In this document: positions 1 through 8,939 of the stretch, piece by piece
Layout of the letters: each line of letters starts with the position of its first letter
Numbering within the stretch: the first letter of the stretch is position 1
Source of the DNA: Gilliamella sp. ESL0405
GTDB lineage: Bacteria > Pseudomonadota > Gammaproteobacteria > Enterobacterales > Orbaceae
DNA length: 64,000 nucleotides
Assembly (NCBI RefSeq): GCF_019469205.1
Contig: NZ_CP048265.1
Span: 558,001-622,000 of the forward strand
Reading direction: 5' to 3'
Translations under genes and position numbers: made by a program
The notes under the pieces: generated by a model
What the model was told of the DNA's origin: nothing
Seen by the model: the letters and a program-made list of their open reading frames with translations, nothing else
Database searches by the model: none

Positions 1-702
1 ACAAACATCAAAACCATCACCTTGGGTAATCTCTTTTACTCTTTCTTCAAAATTCTCTTTATCTGTTCTGATAATACCTTTTGCACCTAATGATAATGCT
101 TTATCTAATCTTGATTGCATTACGTCACTTACATATACGTCAGCCTCTTTTAATACTGCAGCCATGACAGCAAATAAACCAATAGGTCCAGCACCAACAA
201 CTAATACTTTATCGCCTTTTTTTACTGACGTTCGTTGAATTGAATGATAACTAATACAAAATGGTTCAATCATTGATAGGGTTAATGCATCTAACCCTTT
301 ACCATCATAGATACGTTCAATTGGCATACTATAATATTCTCTGAAAATACCATCACGTTGTGCGCCAAGAGTTTGATTGCCAGTACAGCAGTTAACAAAA
401 CCGCGTCGACAAGAATAACATTTACCACAGTTAAAATAAGGATTGGCGGTAACAATCATTCCTTTTTTGATACCATAATCATTCTCATCTATTTCAACCA
501 CTTCGGCAGAAAATTCATGACCTGGGATTCTCGGATAGCTTGCATAGAGAAAAGTTCCTTTATACGTTCCCATGTCAGAACCGCAAATACCACCATATAA
601 TACTTTTAATATTGCTTCACCCTTTTGTAAGGTTGGTTTTTCCATTTCTTTGACTTCAACTTTTCCTGGTTCTGGAATAACAATATATTTCATTTTAGTC
701 AT
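1..702 (-). CDS. Zinc-dependent alcohol dehydrogenase, LgoD-like L-galactonate 5-dehydrogenase (partial)
   Basis: The first 234 codons are present; the 3' end lies beyond the window. The protein is a medium-chain zinc dehydrogenase: an early GICGSD with a following GHE supplies catalytic zinc ligands, a cysteine-rich loop (NCGKCYSC then NCC) matches the structural zinc lobe, and VLVVGAGPIGL is the NAD(P)-binding glycine motif. The ATG at 702 is preceded by CAGGAG at good spacing. It follows uxaB by 18 bases in an operon with an LgoR-type regulator and an ACS-family carrier, so oxidation of L-galactonate to D-tagaturonate, the substrate of UxaB, is the likely role. The family also contains L-gulonate and other polyol dehydrogenases, so the substrate is inferred from context. 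Confidence 0.8.
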   Translation of the reverse strand, partial: MTKMKYIVIPEPGKVEVKEMEKPTLQKGEAILKVLYGGICGSDMGTYKGTFLYASYPRIPGHEFSAEVVEIDENDYGIKKGMIVTANPYFNCGKCYSCRRGFVNCCTGNQTLGAQRDGIFREYYSMPIERIYDGKGLDALTLSMIEPFCISYHSIQRTSVKKGDKVLVVGAGPIGLFAVMAAVLKEADVYVSDVMQSRLDKALSLGAKGIIRTDKENFEERVKEITQGDGFDVC

Positions 703-720
703 ATGTTTGACTCCTGCTGT

Positions 721-2160
721 TTAATTGTTTGGAATATAATTTTTAATATCTTGAGCTAAAATGTTTTCCAGATTTTTTGTCACTAAATCCTTTAATCCGG
801 TAACATTATTGAGATCTTGTCCCCAATGGTCAGTCATTTTTAATACGTTAGAGACGAGTGTTTTAACGTCGTTTTGATAAAGTGGTTGCCACTCTTTAAA
901 CTTCTCTAGTAAATGAGCATCATCAGTTAATGAAATAGCTTGACCTTGGTATTGGCCACGATAAAAAGCAATAAGAGCAGCTAAGGAAAACGAAATATAC
1001 TTTGGTGGTTTGTTAAATCGTTGACTATATGTTAGTAATTGTGGCAGTAGTCGTGTTTTAAATTTTGTTAATGAATTTAATGAAATTGACATTAACTCGT
1101 GTTTAATGAATGGATTTCTAAAGCGTTTTAAAACCTCATCGGCAAATTGTACTAATTGTTCTTTATCTAAAGATAAAGTTGGAATCACCTCTTGATTAAT
1201 TAAATTTTTAACGAATGTTTCAATCTGCGGATCATCCATGCTTTCGCCAACAGTTTTTAATCCAGCAAGGTAAGCAACAGGCACCATCGCAGTATGAGCG
1301 CCATTTAAAATACCTACTTTTCTTTCTTTATAAGGTTTAATATCATCAACAACTACAATATTTAGGTTGACTTGATCTAATTTTAATTTCTGTTTTAACC
1401 ATTGTGGACCTTGAATAACAAACAGATAAAAATACTCAGCTGTATCTAAAAAACGGTCTTGATAACCAAGTTGTTGTTCAAGTTGTATTGCTTCATCTTT
1501 TGGATAGCCTGTCACAATACGGTCAACTAAAGTTGAGCAAAAGGTATTACACTCATTGATCCATATTGTAAAAGCGTGATCTAATTGCCATAATTTAGCA
1601 TATTCCAAAACCAATTCTTTCAGTTTTTCTCCATTATAATCAATAAGTTCACATGGAATGATAATCAAGCCTTTATCTTTTTGGCCTTTAAAAAATTTAA
1701 AACGATGGTGTAAAAAACAGGTTAATTTTGCAGGAAAAGTTGCTGGAGGTAGATCTGTAGCTTTATCTTTATCACTAAATGCAATACCTGCTTCAGTAGT
1801 ATTTGAAAAAATAAATTCCAACTCAGGATTTTCTGCACAAGCTAAATAGGATTGATAGTCTTGATATATTAATATTTCTCGATTAACTGAATAAATAATT
1901 CTCGGTGTAGCAATTGTGCAACCTTGTTCATTCAGCCCTCGAATAATAGTCGTATAAAGCCCATCTTGTTCGTTGAGAGATGGTTGATGTGTATCAATTG
2001 GTCTAACAATTGTAACACCACTATTAAAATTTGTTTTTTCATTTAGATTATCAATAATCCAATCTATAAATGCTCTTAAAAAATTTCCTTCACCAAATTG
2101 AAGTATTTTTTCAGGGTAAATTGGACCAGGAAAGTTGGATCTATTTAATTGTTTTGTCAT
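721..2160 (-). CDS. uxaB: Tagaturonate reductase (altronate oxidoreductase)
   Basis: This 479-residue cytoplasmic enzyme reduces D-tagaturonate to D-altronate with NADH. It belongs to the mannitol dehydrogenase family and is close in length to E. coli UxaB (483). The start [11 protein letters not shown] is the Rossmann nucleotide-binding region, and [19 protein letters not shown] carries the catalytic lysine and the NGAHT motif of the C-terminal domain. DNA on both sides is co-directional: the regulator lies upstream and the zinc dehydrogenase 18 bases downstream. Paired with that dehydrogenase, an oxidation and a reduction would convert L-galactonate to D-altronate without net redox change. 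Altronate dehydratase (uxaA) is not in this window. Confidence 0.93.
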   Translation of the reverse strand: MTKQLNRSNFPGPIYPEKILQFGEGNFLRAFIDWIIDNLNEKTNFNSGVTIVRPIDTHQPSLNEQDGLYTTIIRGLNEQGCTIATPRIIYSVNREILIYQDYQSYLACAENPELEFIFSNTTEAGIAFSDKDKATDLPPATFPAKLTCFLHHRFKFFKGQKDKGLIIIPCELIDYNGEKLKELVLEYAKLWQLDHAFTIWINECNTFCSTLVDRIVTGYPKDEAIQLEQQLGYQDRFLDTAEYFYLFVIQGPQWLKQKLKLDQVNLNIVVVDDIKPYKERKVGILNGAHTAMVPVAYLAGLKTVGESMDDPQIETFVKNLINQEVIPTLSLDKEQLVQFADEVLKRFRNPFIKHELMSISLNSLTKFKTRLLPQLLTYSQRFNKPPKYISFSLAALIAFYRGQYQGQAISLTDDAHLLEKFKEWQPLYQNDVKTLVSNVLKMTDHWGQDLNNVTGLKDLVTKNLENILAQDIKNYIPNN

Positions 2161-2272
2161 ATGATGGTTCTCTTTAATTATTGGTAGTAAGTAAAGAGAA
2201 CTATAGAAGAAGATAAAATGTAGTATGTATTTTTTTAGTTATTTCGTGTTGAATATATAAGTTTTTTGTTTT

Positions 2273-3190
2273 TTATCTGTTTTTTATAGCTAATGCGCGT
2301 CCAATTGACTCTTGCATTGATCTTTTAGCTGTATTTAAATGACGACACAACGCTGCAATGGCGAGTGGTTCGTTTTTTTGTAGAATTGCAGTTAAAATTG
2401 CAATATGTTCTGATACAGCAATACTATTTCTTTCTTTAAGATCACTACTGTCCCACTGGTAATGAAAATGAAATATAACGGAAATTAAATCAAATGATTG
2501 CAAAAAGAAACGATTTTCTTTACACGATAAAATGAGTTCATGGAAATCACGGTCAAGTGTTGAAAAAAGTTTATATTCATCTTGTATATTTTGTTGAAGA
2601 TTTTTGTGCCGTTGTAGTAACTCTCGTGCTTTTATCCAATTAATATGATTGTCAGATTGGGCCAAAAATGCTTTTAGTGCAAAAATTTCTAAAACACTTC
2701 TAAATTCATATAGTTTTTCGGCATAGTTTTTATCGAATGTAGCTAACTCCCATTCCCCTTTTTTAACATTATCAATAAGTCCATAATGTAAAAAACGTAG
2801 CAGAAACTCACGAACCACAATGGGACTAACGTTAATTTCTTTTGCGAGTTGAATTTCATTAAAATGATCACCCGGTAATAATTTTTTACTATTAATTAAA
2901 TGGTAAAAATAAGTTTCAACTTTTTTATCTTGTATAGATCTTTTTTCGAAAATACAGGAAATTTTATCCTTTTGTGTTGGTTCACGAGCTAAATGGTATT
3001 GGTTATTATCAAACAATAAAATGCCTATTTGACATAAATAGTTTAATACTGCGCGAATGGTTGTTCGACTAACATTGAAAGCTTCAGCTAGAATTGAAAT
3101 AGAAGGTAAAGGAAAAGATAATATATTATTGTTGATGCAATCAATAAATTGATTAATAGTATTTTGTCTTAATGTTTGACTTCTACTCAT
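2273..3190 (-). CDS. lgoR: GntR-family regulator of L-galactonate use, LgoR (YjjM)-like
   Basis: The 305-residue protein has an unusual architecture for the family: a first winged helix-turn-helix at about residues 8-65 (SISILAEAFNVSRTTIRAVL), a second one at about 90-150 (EIQLAKEINVSPIVVREFLL), and a C-terminal all-helical FCD ligand domain. The N-terminal MSRSQTLRQNTINQ and the stretch ISVIFHFHYQWDSSDLKER closely resemble what I remember of E. coli YjjM/LgoR, the L-galactonate-responsive regulator. It lies between the carrier and uxaB and is transcribed with them, so it probably controls its own operon. Whether it activates or represses cannot be read from the sequence. Confidence 0.85.
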   Translation of the reverse strand: MSRSQTLRQNTINQFIDCINNNILSFPLPSISILAEAFNVSRTTIRAVLNYLCQIGILLFDNNQYHLAREPTQKDKISCIFEKRSIQDKKVETYFYHLINSKKLLPGDHFNEIQLAKEINVSPIVVREFLLRFLHYGLIDNVKKGEWELATFDKNYAEKLYEFRSVLEIFALKAFLAQSDNHINWIKARELLQRHKNLQQNIQDEYKLFSTLDRDFHELILSCKENRFFLQSFDLISVIFHFHYQWDSSDLKERNSIAVSEHIAILTAILQKNEPLAIAALCRHLNTAKRSMQESIGRALAIKNR

Positions 3191-3232
3191 ATTACGTTTC
3201 TCAGTAATTTAATTATAACAAACTAACTTCCT

Positions 3233-3265
3233 GAAAATTCTATCAAAGTTTTTGATAGAATTTTC
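3233..3265. terminator. Perfect 15-bp inverted repeat between carrier and regulator genes
   Basis: GAAAATTCTATCAAA (3233-3247) and its exact complement (3251-3265) flank a 3-base loop, 18 bases past the stop codon of the carrier gene. It is AT-rich and ends in a short T run on either strand. It could be a weak terminator or attenuator that lowers expression of the downstream genes, a mRNA-stabilising hairpin, or an operator. Confidence 0.55.
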
Positions 3266-3283
3266 TAACGAAATTTATAGTTA

Positions 3284-4561
3284 TTAAATAGATGGATTGG
3301 CTGTAATAGGTTTGATATCTTTTAATACAAGTAAATATACAAGTGCACCAATAGCACAAGCACAACCAGAAACGACTAGGGCATACATAAATGAACCTGT
3401 TGCTCCAATAATATATCCCGTTACGATTGGACCTAAAATACCACCACAATTTGAGACAGTATTTTGGATACCACCTAAGACAGATGTCATATTTCGCGGA
3501 GCAATATCGCCAGGAAGACACCAAATGGCTGAGCCAGAAAAAGCAAGCCCAATATATGAAATACAAAGTAGCATCATCATTACAGTAATTGAATCAACTA
3601 ACCCGGCAAGCGAAATGGAAGTCGCAATTAACATTCCTCCAACTAAATTTATTTTTCTAGCTAGATTAATATTATTGGTTTTAATGTAGATAAAATCAGT
3701 TAACCATCCACCAATCCATTGACCAATTATGCCGCATAATGGTGGTAGCATAGCTAAAAATCCCATTTCGGTTAAACTTAAACCGCGTTCTTTCATTAAA
3801 TAAGTTGGAAACCAAGTAATGAAAAAATAAACAGCATAGTTAAGCATGAAAAAGCCTATACACATCGCTATCACATTACGGTATTTTAGTAATTGATACC
3901 ATTTCATTGGTTGTACTTTATCGATTCCTTCTTTTTTTATTTGGCCGTCACGAATATATTTCAATTCTGTAGGACTAATACTAGGATGTTGTTCAGGATC
4001 TTGATAAACACATAACCACCAAATAACCCAAACAAGACCTAATGCGCCACAAATAAAAAATGCTGCATGCCATCCTAATGAAGCTATAATCCAAACAACC
4101 AGTGGCATGGCAAATGCTGTGCCAAATCGAGAGCCACTATCAAATAATGCTGTTACACGACCTCGTTCTCTATCGGGAAACCATTTCGCGGTAATGCCTC
4201 CGTTACAAGGATATGCAGCAGCTTCGCCAATTCCCATAAATACCCGAGCAAAAATAAAACCAATGGGGGTAGTTGCTAGTGCTGTTGCACCCGTTGCTAA
4301 CGACCACCAAGTCACTGAACCTGCGAGTGTTTTCCGTTGGCCAAAACGATCGGCAATAAAGCCAGCTGGAATTTGGCAACAAGCATAACTTAAGAAAAAC
4401 GCTGACATTATCCAGCCCATTGCTTCAGGAGAAATATTTAAATCAGTAGCAATAATTGGAGCAGCAGCAGACATTACAGTTCTATCCAAATAGTTAATTA
4501 CAATAGCAAATAACATGAGTATAGCTATATGGAATCGAATACGACTATTTTTTTTAGGCAT
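3284..4561 (-). CDS. MFS transporter, anion:cation symporter family (probable L-galactonate carrier)
   Basis: This 425-residue inner-membrane protein has about twelve hydrophobic segments and belongs to the ACS family of sugar-acid/H+ symporters. Characteristic features are INYLDRTVMS in the first helix, the loop motif ADRFGQRKTLAG and GIGEAAAYPCNGGITAKWFPDRERGR between helices 4 and 5. It is the first gene of the minus-strand operon with lgoR, uxaB and the zinc dehydrogenase, so L-galactonate or a related hexonate is the likely substrate, analogous to E. coli LgoT (YjjL). Sequence similarity to LgoT itself looks only moderate, so I do not transfer the gene name. A CRP-like palindrome lies upstream at 4692-4707. 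Confidence 0.85.
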   Translation of the reverse strand: MPKKNSRIRFHIAILMLFAIVINYLDRTVMSAAAPIIATDLNISPEAMGWIMSAFFLSYACCQIPAGFIADRFGQRKTLAGSVTWWSLATGATALATTPIGFIFARVFMGIGEAAAYPCNGGITAKWFPDRERGRVTALFDSGSRFGTAFAMPLVVWIIASLGWHAAFFICGALGLVWVIWWLCVYQDPEQHPSISPTELKYIRDGQIKKEGIDKVQPMKWYQLLKYRNVIAMCIGFFMLNYAVYFFITWFPTYLMKERGLSLTEMGFLAMLPPLCGIIGQWIGGWLTDFIYIKTNNINLARKINLVGGMLIATSISLAGLVDSITVMMMLLCISYIGLAFSGSAIWCLPGDIAPRNMTSVLGGIQNTVSNCGGILGPIVTGYIIGATGSFMYALVVSGCACAIGALVYLLVLKDIKPITANPSI

Positions 4562-4691
4562 AAAAAAACCTCTTTTTATAAATTATTTAATAATATATTC
4601 ATTTAGTTATCTTAATTTAATATTGAAAATGTTAATTAAGGTACCAAGTGAATTAGTAACTTCTATTTCATTCAAATGGCATATTGATAGT

Positions 4692-4707
4692 AGTGAAAAA
4701 ATTCACT
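4692..4707. promoter_or_regulatory. CRP-like palindrome upstream of the hexonate carrier operon
   Basis: AGTGA-N6-TCACT is a symmetric match, 4 of 5 in each arm, to the CRP consensus TGTGA-N6-TCACA. It lies 131 bases before the carrier start on the minus strand, in the divergent control region 4562-4918, and would give catabolite control of the L-galactonate operon. Confidence 0.5.
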
Positions 4708-4822
4708 CAGATAAGGAATTGTTTGTTTGATTGTGGTAGGGATAATATTTTTCTGTTTTTTATTTGTTTTTAATCTTTGATGTCATTTCTTATTGCATAT
4801 CATCATTACCTTTCAAAATAAC

Positions 4823-4838
4823 TTTGATGTTGATCACA
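4823..4838. promoter_or_regulatory. CRP-binding site upstream of the CscB-like operon
   Basis: TTTGA-TGTTGA-TCACA matches the CRP consensus in 9 of 10 conserved positions. It is about 80 bases before the start of the symporter gene at 4919, a normal position for class I activation. Confidence 0.6.
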
Positions 4839-4859
4839 TTTATCCAATAAATCTTTTAA

Positions 4860-4875
4860 AGCTAAATTTTTAGCT
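4860..4875. promoter_or_regulatory. Palindromic operator, probable ScrR-like repressor site
   Basis: AGCTAAA-TT-TTTAGCT is a perfect 7-bp inverted repeat around a 2-base centre. It sits about 22 bases downstream of the CRP site and 43 bases before the symporter start, where a repressor would block transcription. The outer GCTnAA/TTnAGC pattern is like Cra-type operators, fitting the Cra/ScrR-type LacI-family regulator that ends this operon. Confidence 0.55.
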
Positions 4876-4918
4876 CTTCATACTCGTTCGTAATGGTTCA
4901 CTCTTTTAAGGATAAATT

Positions 4919-6163
4919 ATGACAAGTGCATTTTATAAAAAACCGACTTATTGGTTTGCTTCGTTTTATAGCATTATGTATTACGCAGCAGGTAGTTTTG
5001 TTTTTTCCTTTTATGCAATATGGCTTAGTAAAGAGATTGGTTTAACGGCAAAACAGACGGGTATTATCTATTCTTTTAACTATTTTATCTCGTTGATTAT
5101 CATGATTATTTATGGTGTCTATCAAGATAAATTAGTCTTAAAAAAACATCTGATTTGGTTTCAAAGTATCATCATAACTTGTGCCGCACCTGCATTGATC
5201 TATGTTTATGAACCGCTATTAAGACACAATTTTTATGTTGGTGTAATCTTTGGTAGTTTCTTCTTAGGTTTTGGTTGGGTTGCCGGTATGGGCTTAATCG
5301 ATTCTTACTGTGAAAAAATCAGCCGTGCTTTTAATTTTGAATTTGGACAATGCCGCACTTGGGGTTGTATTGCCTATGCGGTGGGTACCTTTATCGCCGG
5401 TATATTAATTAGTATTAATCCTCATCTTAACTTTTGGGCTGCTTCAGCAGTGGGTATCTGTTTTATGATACTTAATCTAAATTTCAAACCAGATTTAAGC
5501 AAATCATCGGCAGCCGTATTCCAGAAGAAAGATAAATTAAGTTTTAATGAAATTGTTTCAGTATTTGGACTCAAAAAGTTTTGGATATTTGTTATTTATG
5601 TACTGGGAACCTACAGCTTGTACAACATTTATGACCAACAATTATTCCCGGTCTTTTTTACTCAGCAATTTACCGATGTCAACGACGGTTATCGTTTATA
5701 CGGTATGTTGAATTCATTTCAAGTCTTTTTAGAAGCAGCGGTAATGTTTTGTGTGCCATTTGTTGTGAACAAAGTGGGTGCTAAAAATGCCTTAATCTTT
5801 GCGGCATTTATTTCGGCAACGCGAATATTTTTAACGGGTCATGTGGAAAGTATTGCCATTATTTCAATCATAAAACTTATGCACTGTTTAGAGATCTCAA
5901 CCATTTTAGTCTCAGTGTTTAAATATATTGATAATAATTTTAATGCTCGCTTGTCAGCTACCGTGTTCTTAATTGGTTATCAAGTAGCCGGATCAGTAGG
6001 CGTAATACTATTTTCTACCTTTGTGGGTAATTTTTATGACACAGAGGGCGCAGCGACAACATTTAACTATTTAGGTTTAGTGGTTTTAGGCTTCATGCTG
6101 TTTGCTATGGCCTTTTTAAGTCGTGATAGAAAATCAGACAAAATTGAAAACGAAAGTAATTAA
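4919..6163 (+). CDS. CscB-like sugar:H+ symporter (LacY/oligosaccharide:H+ symporter family)
   Basis: The 414-residue protein has twelve predicted membrane segments and is of LacY/CscB type. Its best likeness from memory is the sucrose permease CscB: YAIWLSKEIGLT at the start, YGVYQDKLVLKK after helix 2, DSYCEKISRAFNFEFG before helix 5 and NIYDQQLFPVFF in the second half. It has aspartate (LIDSY), as in CscB, where LacY has Glu126. The arginine equivalent to LacY Arg144 and the later Arg, His and Glu used for proton coupling (ATRIF, LMHCLE) are visible. LacY Glu269 is not conserved; the region reads NSFQVFLEA as in CscB. It heads an operon with a GH172 protein and a ScrR-like regulator, so its cargo is probably a fructose-containing saccharide taken up intact. 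Confidence 0.88.
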   Translation: MTSAFYKKPTYWFASFYSIMYYAAGSFVFSFYAIWLSKEIGLTAKQTGIIYSFNYFISLIIMIIYGVYQDKLVLKKHLIWFQSIIITCAAPALIYVYEPLLRHNFYVGVIFGSFFLGFGWVAGMGLIDSYCEKISRAFNFEFGQCRTWGCIAYAVGTFIAGILISINPHLNFWAASAVGICFMILNLNFKPDLSKSSAAVFQKKDKLSFNEIVSVFGLKKFWIFVIYVLGTYSLYNIYDQQLFPVFFTQQFTDVNDGYRLYGMLNSFQVFLEAAVMFCVPFVVNKVGAKNALIFAAFISATRIFLTGHVESIAIISIIKLMHCLEISTILVSVFKYIDNNFNARLSATVFLIGYQVAGSVGVILFSTFVGNFYDTEGAATTFNYLGLVVLGFMLFAMAFLSRDRKSDKIENESN

Positions 6164-6219
6164 GCAAAAAATTTGTAATTTAATCAATAGTATTTGATAA
6201 AACATATTAAGGATGCAAA

Positions 6220-7338
6220 ATGAACATATTTAATTCAGTAACCCAATTTAACTTTGAACAAACCCGAACAATTTCACCGGAAAACATGACGGGTGAAAAA
6301 GGTAAATCCTGCATGAAAGCCAGCGCTTTAGGTCCTAGCCGTAAAGGGCAAGGGTTCATTTCAATTCCGGCCGGTCAAACCGTGACAATTGCCGAGATTA
6401 ACGGTCCGGGTGAAATCCGCCACATGTGGTTTACCCTAACGGATAGAACACATCGGGGTAGTTTTGTGTTACGTGATGTGGTGATTCGAATTTATTGGGA
6501 TGATGAAAAAGTGCCGTCGGTTGAAAGCCCGATAGGCGATTTTTTCTGTAATGGTTTTGGCGCTAGATGTGATATTAACTCCTTGCCAATCGTGGTAAAT
6601 CCAACCGGTGGATTTAACAGCTACTTTAGAATGCCATTTAATAAGAAAGCCAGAATTGAAATTCAAAATGAGCATGAAGCTGATCTGCAACATTTCTTTT
6701 TTACTGTCAATTACGCTTTAATGCCTAAACCGTTTGAACAACCGTTGTATTTTCATGCCCAGTGGCGCCGTCAACGCATCACCAATTATGCGCAAGATTA
6801 CGTAATACTCGATAACGTTCAAGGACATGGTTATTATGTCGGCACTTACCTTGCTTTAACTGCACTTGAGCGTTATTGGTGGGGTGAAGGTGAGTTTAAA
6901 TTCTATCTGGATGATGATAGCGATTATCCGACTCAACACTCTACAGGCTCAGAGGACTATTTTGGTGGTGCTTGGGCTTTTCATAATCGTGATAGTCAAG
7001 GTAGACCTAAAGCGAAGTGTTTCCAAACACTGTTTATGGGCTATCCATATCAAACTAATCGGGATGCAACTCGTGACTTTTTCCAAACCGGTGATTCAAA
7101 TCCGGTGCATGGTTTTGGTGATGATGGCTTACCTTCACATGGTTTATATCGCTGGCATCTGCCCGATCCGATTGCATTTCATAAAAACATTAAGTTAGCT
7201 TTTCAACAAATAGGTAATGATGATATAAGATTGTATGAACGATGTGATGATATTGCTAGTGTTGCTTATTGGTATCAAAATCCGTCAGAAAATCACAATC
7301 CCCCATTTTTGAATAAGCAACAACGTACCCCACGCTAA
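6220..7338 (+). CDS. GH172 (DUF2961) glycoside hydrolase, probable intracellular fructofuranosidase-type enzyme
   Basis: This 372-residue protein is a DUF2961/GH172 member, a family whose characterised enzymes act on alpha-D-fructofuranosides (difructose dianhydride I) and D-arabinofuranosides. Family signatures are the early NGPGEIRHMWFTL, then WWGEGEFKFYLDDD at about 220-233, and TGSEDYFGGAW at about 242-252. Glu223 and Glu245 are the likely catalytic pair by analogy. There is no signal peptide, so it acts in the cytoplasm on something imported by the adjacent CscB-like symporter 56 bases upstream. The start at 6220 follows AAGGATG at a slightly short distance. Fructofuranosidase or difructose-dianhydride hydrolase activity is inferred; arabinofuranosidase is the main alternative. 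Confidence 0.8.
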   Translation: MNIFNSVTQFNFEQTRTISPENMTGEKGKSCMKASALGPSRKGQGFISIPAGQTVTIAEINGPGEIRHMWFTLTDRTHRGSFVLRDVVIRIYWDDEKVPSVESPIGDFFCNGFGARCDINSLPIVVNPTGGFNSYFRMPFNKKARIEIQNEHEADLQHFFFTVNYALMPKPFEQPLYFHAQWRRQRITNYAQDYVILDNVQGHGYYVGTYLALTALERYWWGEGEFKFYLDDDSDYPTQHSTGSEDYFGGAWAFHNRDSQGRPKAKCFQTLFMGYPYQTNRDATRDFFQTGDSNPVHGFGDDGLPSHGLYRWHLPDPIAFHKNIKLAFQQIGNDDIRLYERCDDIASVAYWYQNPSENHNPPFLNKQQRTPR

Positions 7339-7352
7339 TTTGAAGGTGATGT

Positions 7353-8357
7353 ATGGCGAGTAATAAATTAAAGATCAATGATATTGCTCGTTTGGCTGGC
7401 GTGTCGGCAACGACCGTCAGTCATATTTTTAATAAACGGGATAAAAAATATCGAATCTCTCCGCAAACCCGGCAACGGGTGTTATCGATTGCTGAGCAGT
7501 ACAGTAATCAATCTCATATCCGTCAATATTTAATTAAAGCTAATAGTACCAATACCGTTGGGGTAATTGTGCCGGATATGTCCAATTCCTTCTTCTCCAT
7601 GTTTTTGCATCATCTGGAAGCGGCATTTCGGCAAAAAAATATCCAGTTACTTATTACCTGTAGTCACTATAATAAAGAAGTTGAAATCAAAGTAGCTCAA
7701 AATTTAGTTGAGCGCAGAGTTGATGCGATGATTGTGGTGACCTCTTTAGATAGTGATGAGTTTTATGTTGATATCAACCAAAATACGCCTGTTCTGTTTT
7801 TTGACAGATATCTTTATAACACTAAAATACCGTTTATCACCAGTGAAGCTTTACAGTCAGTTGCACATTTGATTGAGCCTTATGCCAAACAGTTAGATGA
7901 ATTTTATTTTATCGGTTGTGACATTCAACTTACCTCAATTCAAGCTAGGCTTGCCGGGTTTAAGTTAGGGCTTGAACGTGCCGGATTATCGGTTAAGCCT
8001 GATTGGATTGTAAGTGATGATTATTGCCCTAATAAAGGTTATGAACTGCTCAAATGTGTTCATCAAAAATTAGGGCGTTTGCCAAAAGCGATATTTACGC
8101 CGTCGGGTAATTTACTGCAAGAGGTGCTCAATTATTTGGTTGCGGTAAAAGCTGATCCTAAGCAGATCTGTTTATGTTCTTACGACTATAATCTTTATCT
8201 TGATTATTCGTATTATCCGATTGATGCGATTGCGCAAGATTTTGAATCGATGGTTAACACTTGTGTTAATGTCGTTAATCGGTTATTAAATTTTAACGAG
8301 TTAAAAGATAACGCTATGTTTATTAAACCGAAAATAATACGTTATCGTAAGAATTAA
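7353..8357 (+). CDS. LacI-family repressor, ScrR/Cra type
   Basis: This 334-residue protein has a LacI-type helix-turn-helix at residues 6-30 (IARLAGVSATTVSHIF) with the insertion KRDKKYRIS that is typical of Cra and ScrR, then a periplasmic-binding-like sensor domain. Several stretches match what I recall of the sucrose repressor ScrR, such as VLFFDRYL, DEFYFIG, RLAGFKLGLERAGL and KAIFTP. ScrR and Cra sense fructose or its phosphates, so fructose released by the neighbouring GH172 enzyme would be a coherent inducer. It starts 14 bases after the GH172 stop with GAAGGTGAT in front of the ATG. The palindrome at 4860-4875 is its likely operator. Confidence 0.85.
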   Translation: MASNKLKINDIARLAGVSATTVSHIFNKRDKKYRISPQTRQRVLSIAEQYSNQSHIRQYLIKANSTNTVGVIVPDMSNSFFSMFLHHLEAAFRQKNIQLLITCSHYNKEVEIKVAQNLVERRVDAMIVVTSLDSDEFYVDINQNTPVLFFDRYLYNTKIPFITSEALQSVAHLIEPYAKQLDEFYFIGCDIQLTSIQARLAGFKLGLERAGLSVKPDWIVSDDYCPNKGYELLKCVHQKLGRLPKAIFTPSGNLLQEVLNYLVAVKADPKQICLCSYDYNLYLDYSYYPIDAIAQDFESMVNTCVNVVNRLLNFNELKDNAMFIKPKIIRYRKN

Positions 8358-8384
8358 ACATTAACTAATACGGTAATCATGCGA

Positions 8385-8867
8385 TTAGCGATTGGCATTT
8401 TTCATAATACGTGCTTTATCAACTTGCCATTGACGCTCTTTGATGTCGGTGCGTTTGTCGTACTCTTTCTTACCTTTAGCCACGCCAATTTTTACTTTAG
8501 CCCAAGCATTTTTCCAATATAAAGACAGGGCGACAACAGTGTAGCCTTGACGATTGATTTTCCCAAATAAAGCGTTTAACTCCCGTTGATTTAACAGCAG
8601 TTTTCGAGTGCGCATTGGCTCACAAACTACATGGGTAGATGCCACATTAAGAGGTGTAATGGTTGCACCAAATAACCACGCTTCGCCGTCTTTAAGTAGG
8701 ACGTAACTGTCACTAATGTTAGCTTTGCCAGCACGTAGTGATTTCACTTCCCAGCCTTGCAGGGATAGCCCCGCCTCAATTTCCTCTTCAATAAAGTACT
8801 CATGGCGTGCGCGTTTGTTTAATGCAATTGTTGCCGAACCCGGCTTATGTGATTTTTTCTTTGTCAT
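8385..8867 (-). CDS. smpB: SsrA-binding protein SmpB
   Basis: This 160-residue protein delivers tmRNA to stalled ribosomes in trans-translation. It contains the OB-fold core ([26 protein letters not shown], split here from its continuation [10 protein letters not shown]) and a basic tail ([24 protein letters not shown]) that enters the mRNA channel. Length and sequence match gammaproteobacterial SmpB throughout. It is divergent from ratA-ratB, the arrangement also found in E. coli. The ssrA RNA gene itself is not in this window. Confidence 0.97.
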   Translation of the reverse strand: MTKKKSHKPGSATIALNKRARHEYFIEEEIEAGLSLQGWEVKSLRAGKANISDSYVLLKDGEAWLFGATITPLNVASTHVVCEPMRTRKLLLNQRELNALFGKINRQGYTVVALSLYWKNAWAKVKIGVAKGKKEYDKRTDIKERQWQVDKARIMKNANR

Positions 8868-8939
8868 AGTGTGCGTTATTATAAAGTTACGTGATACTAT
8901 ATGTCACTAATTTTAATTTTAAATTTGAATTTTATTATT

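Noticed and set aside
3297-3689. 130-codon frame on the plus strand opposite the hexonate carrier
   Set aside because: It is antisense to a clear MFS gene; its apparent length comes from codon bias in the real frame.
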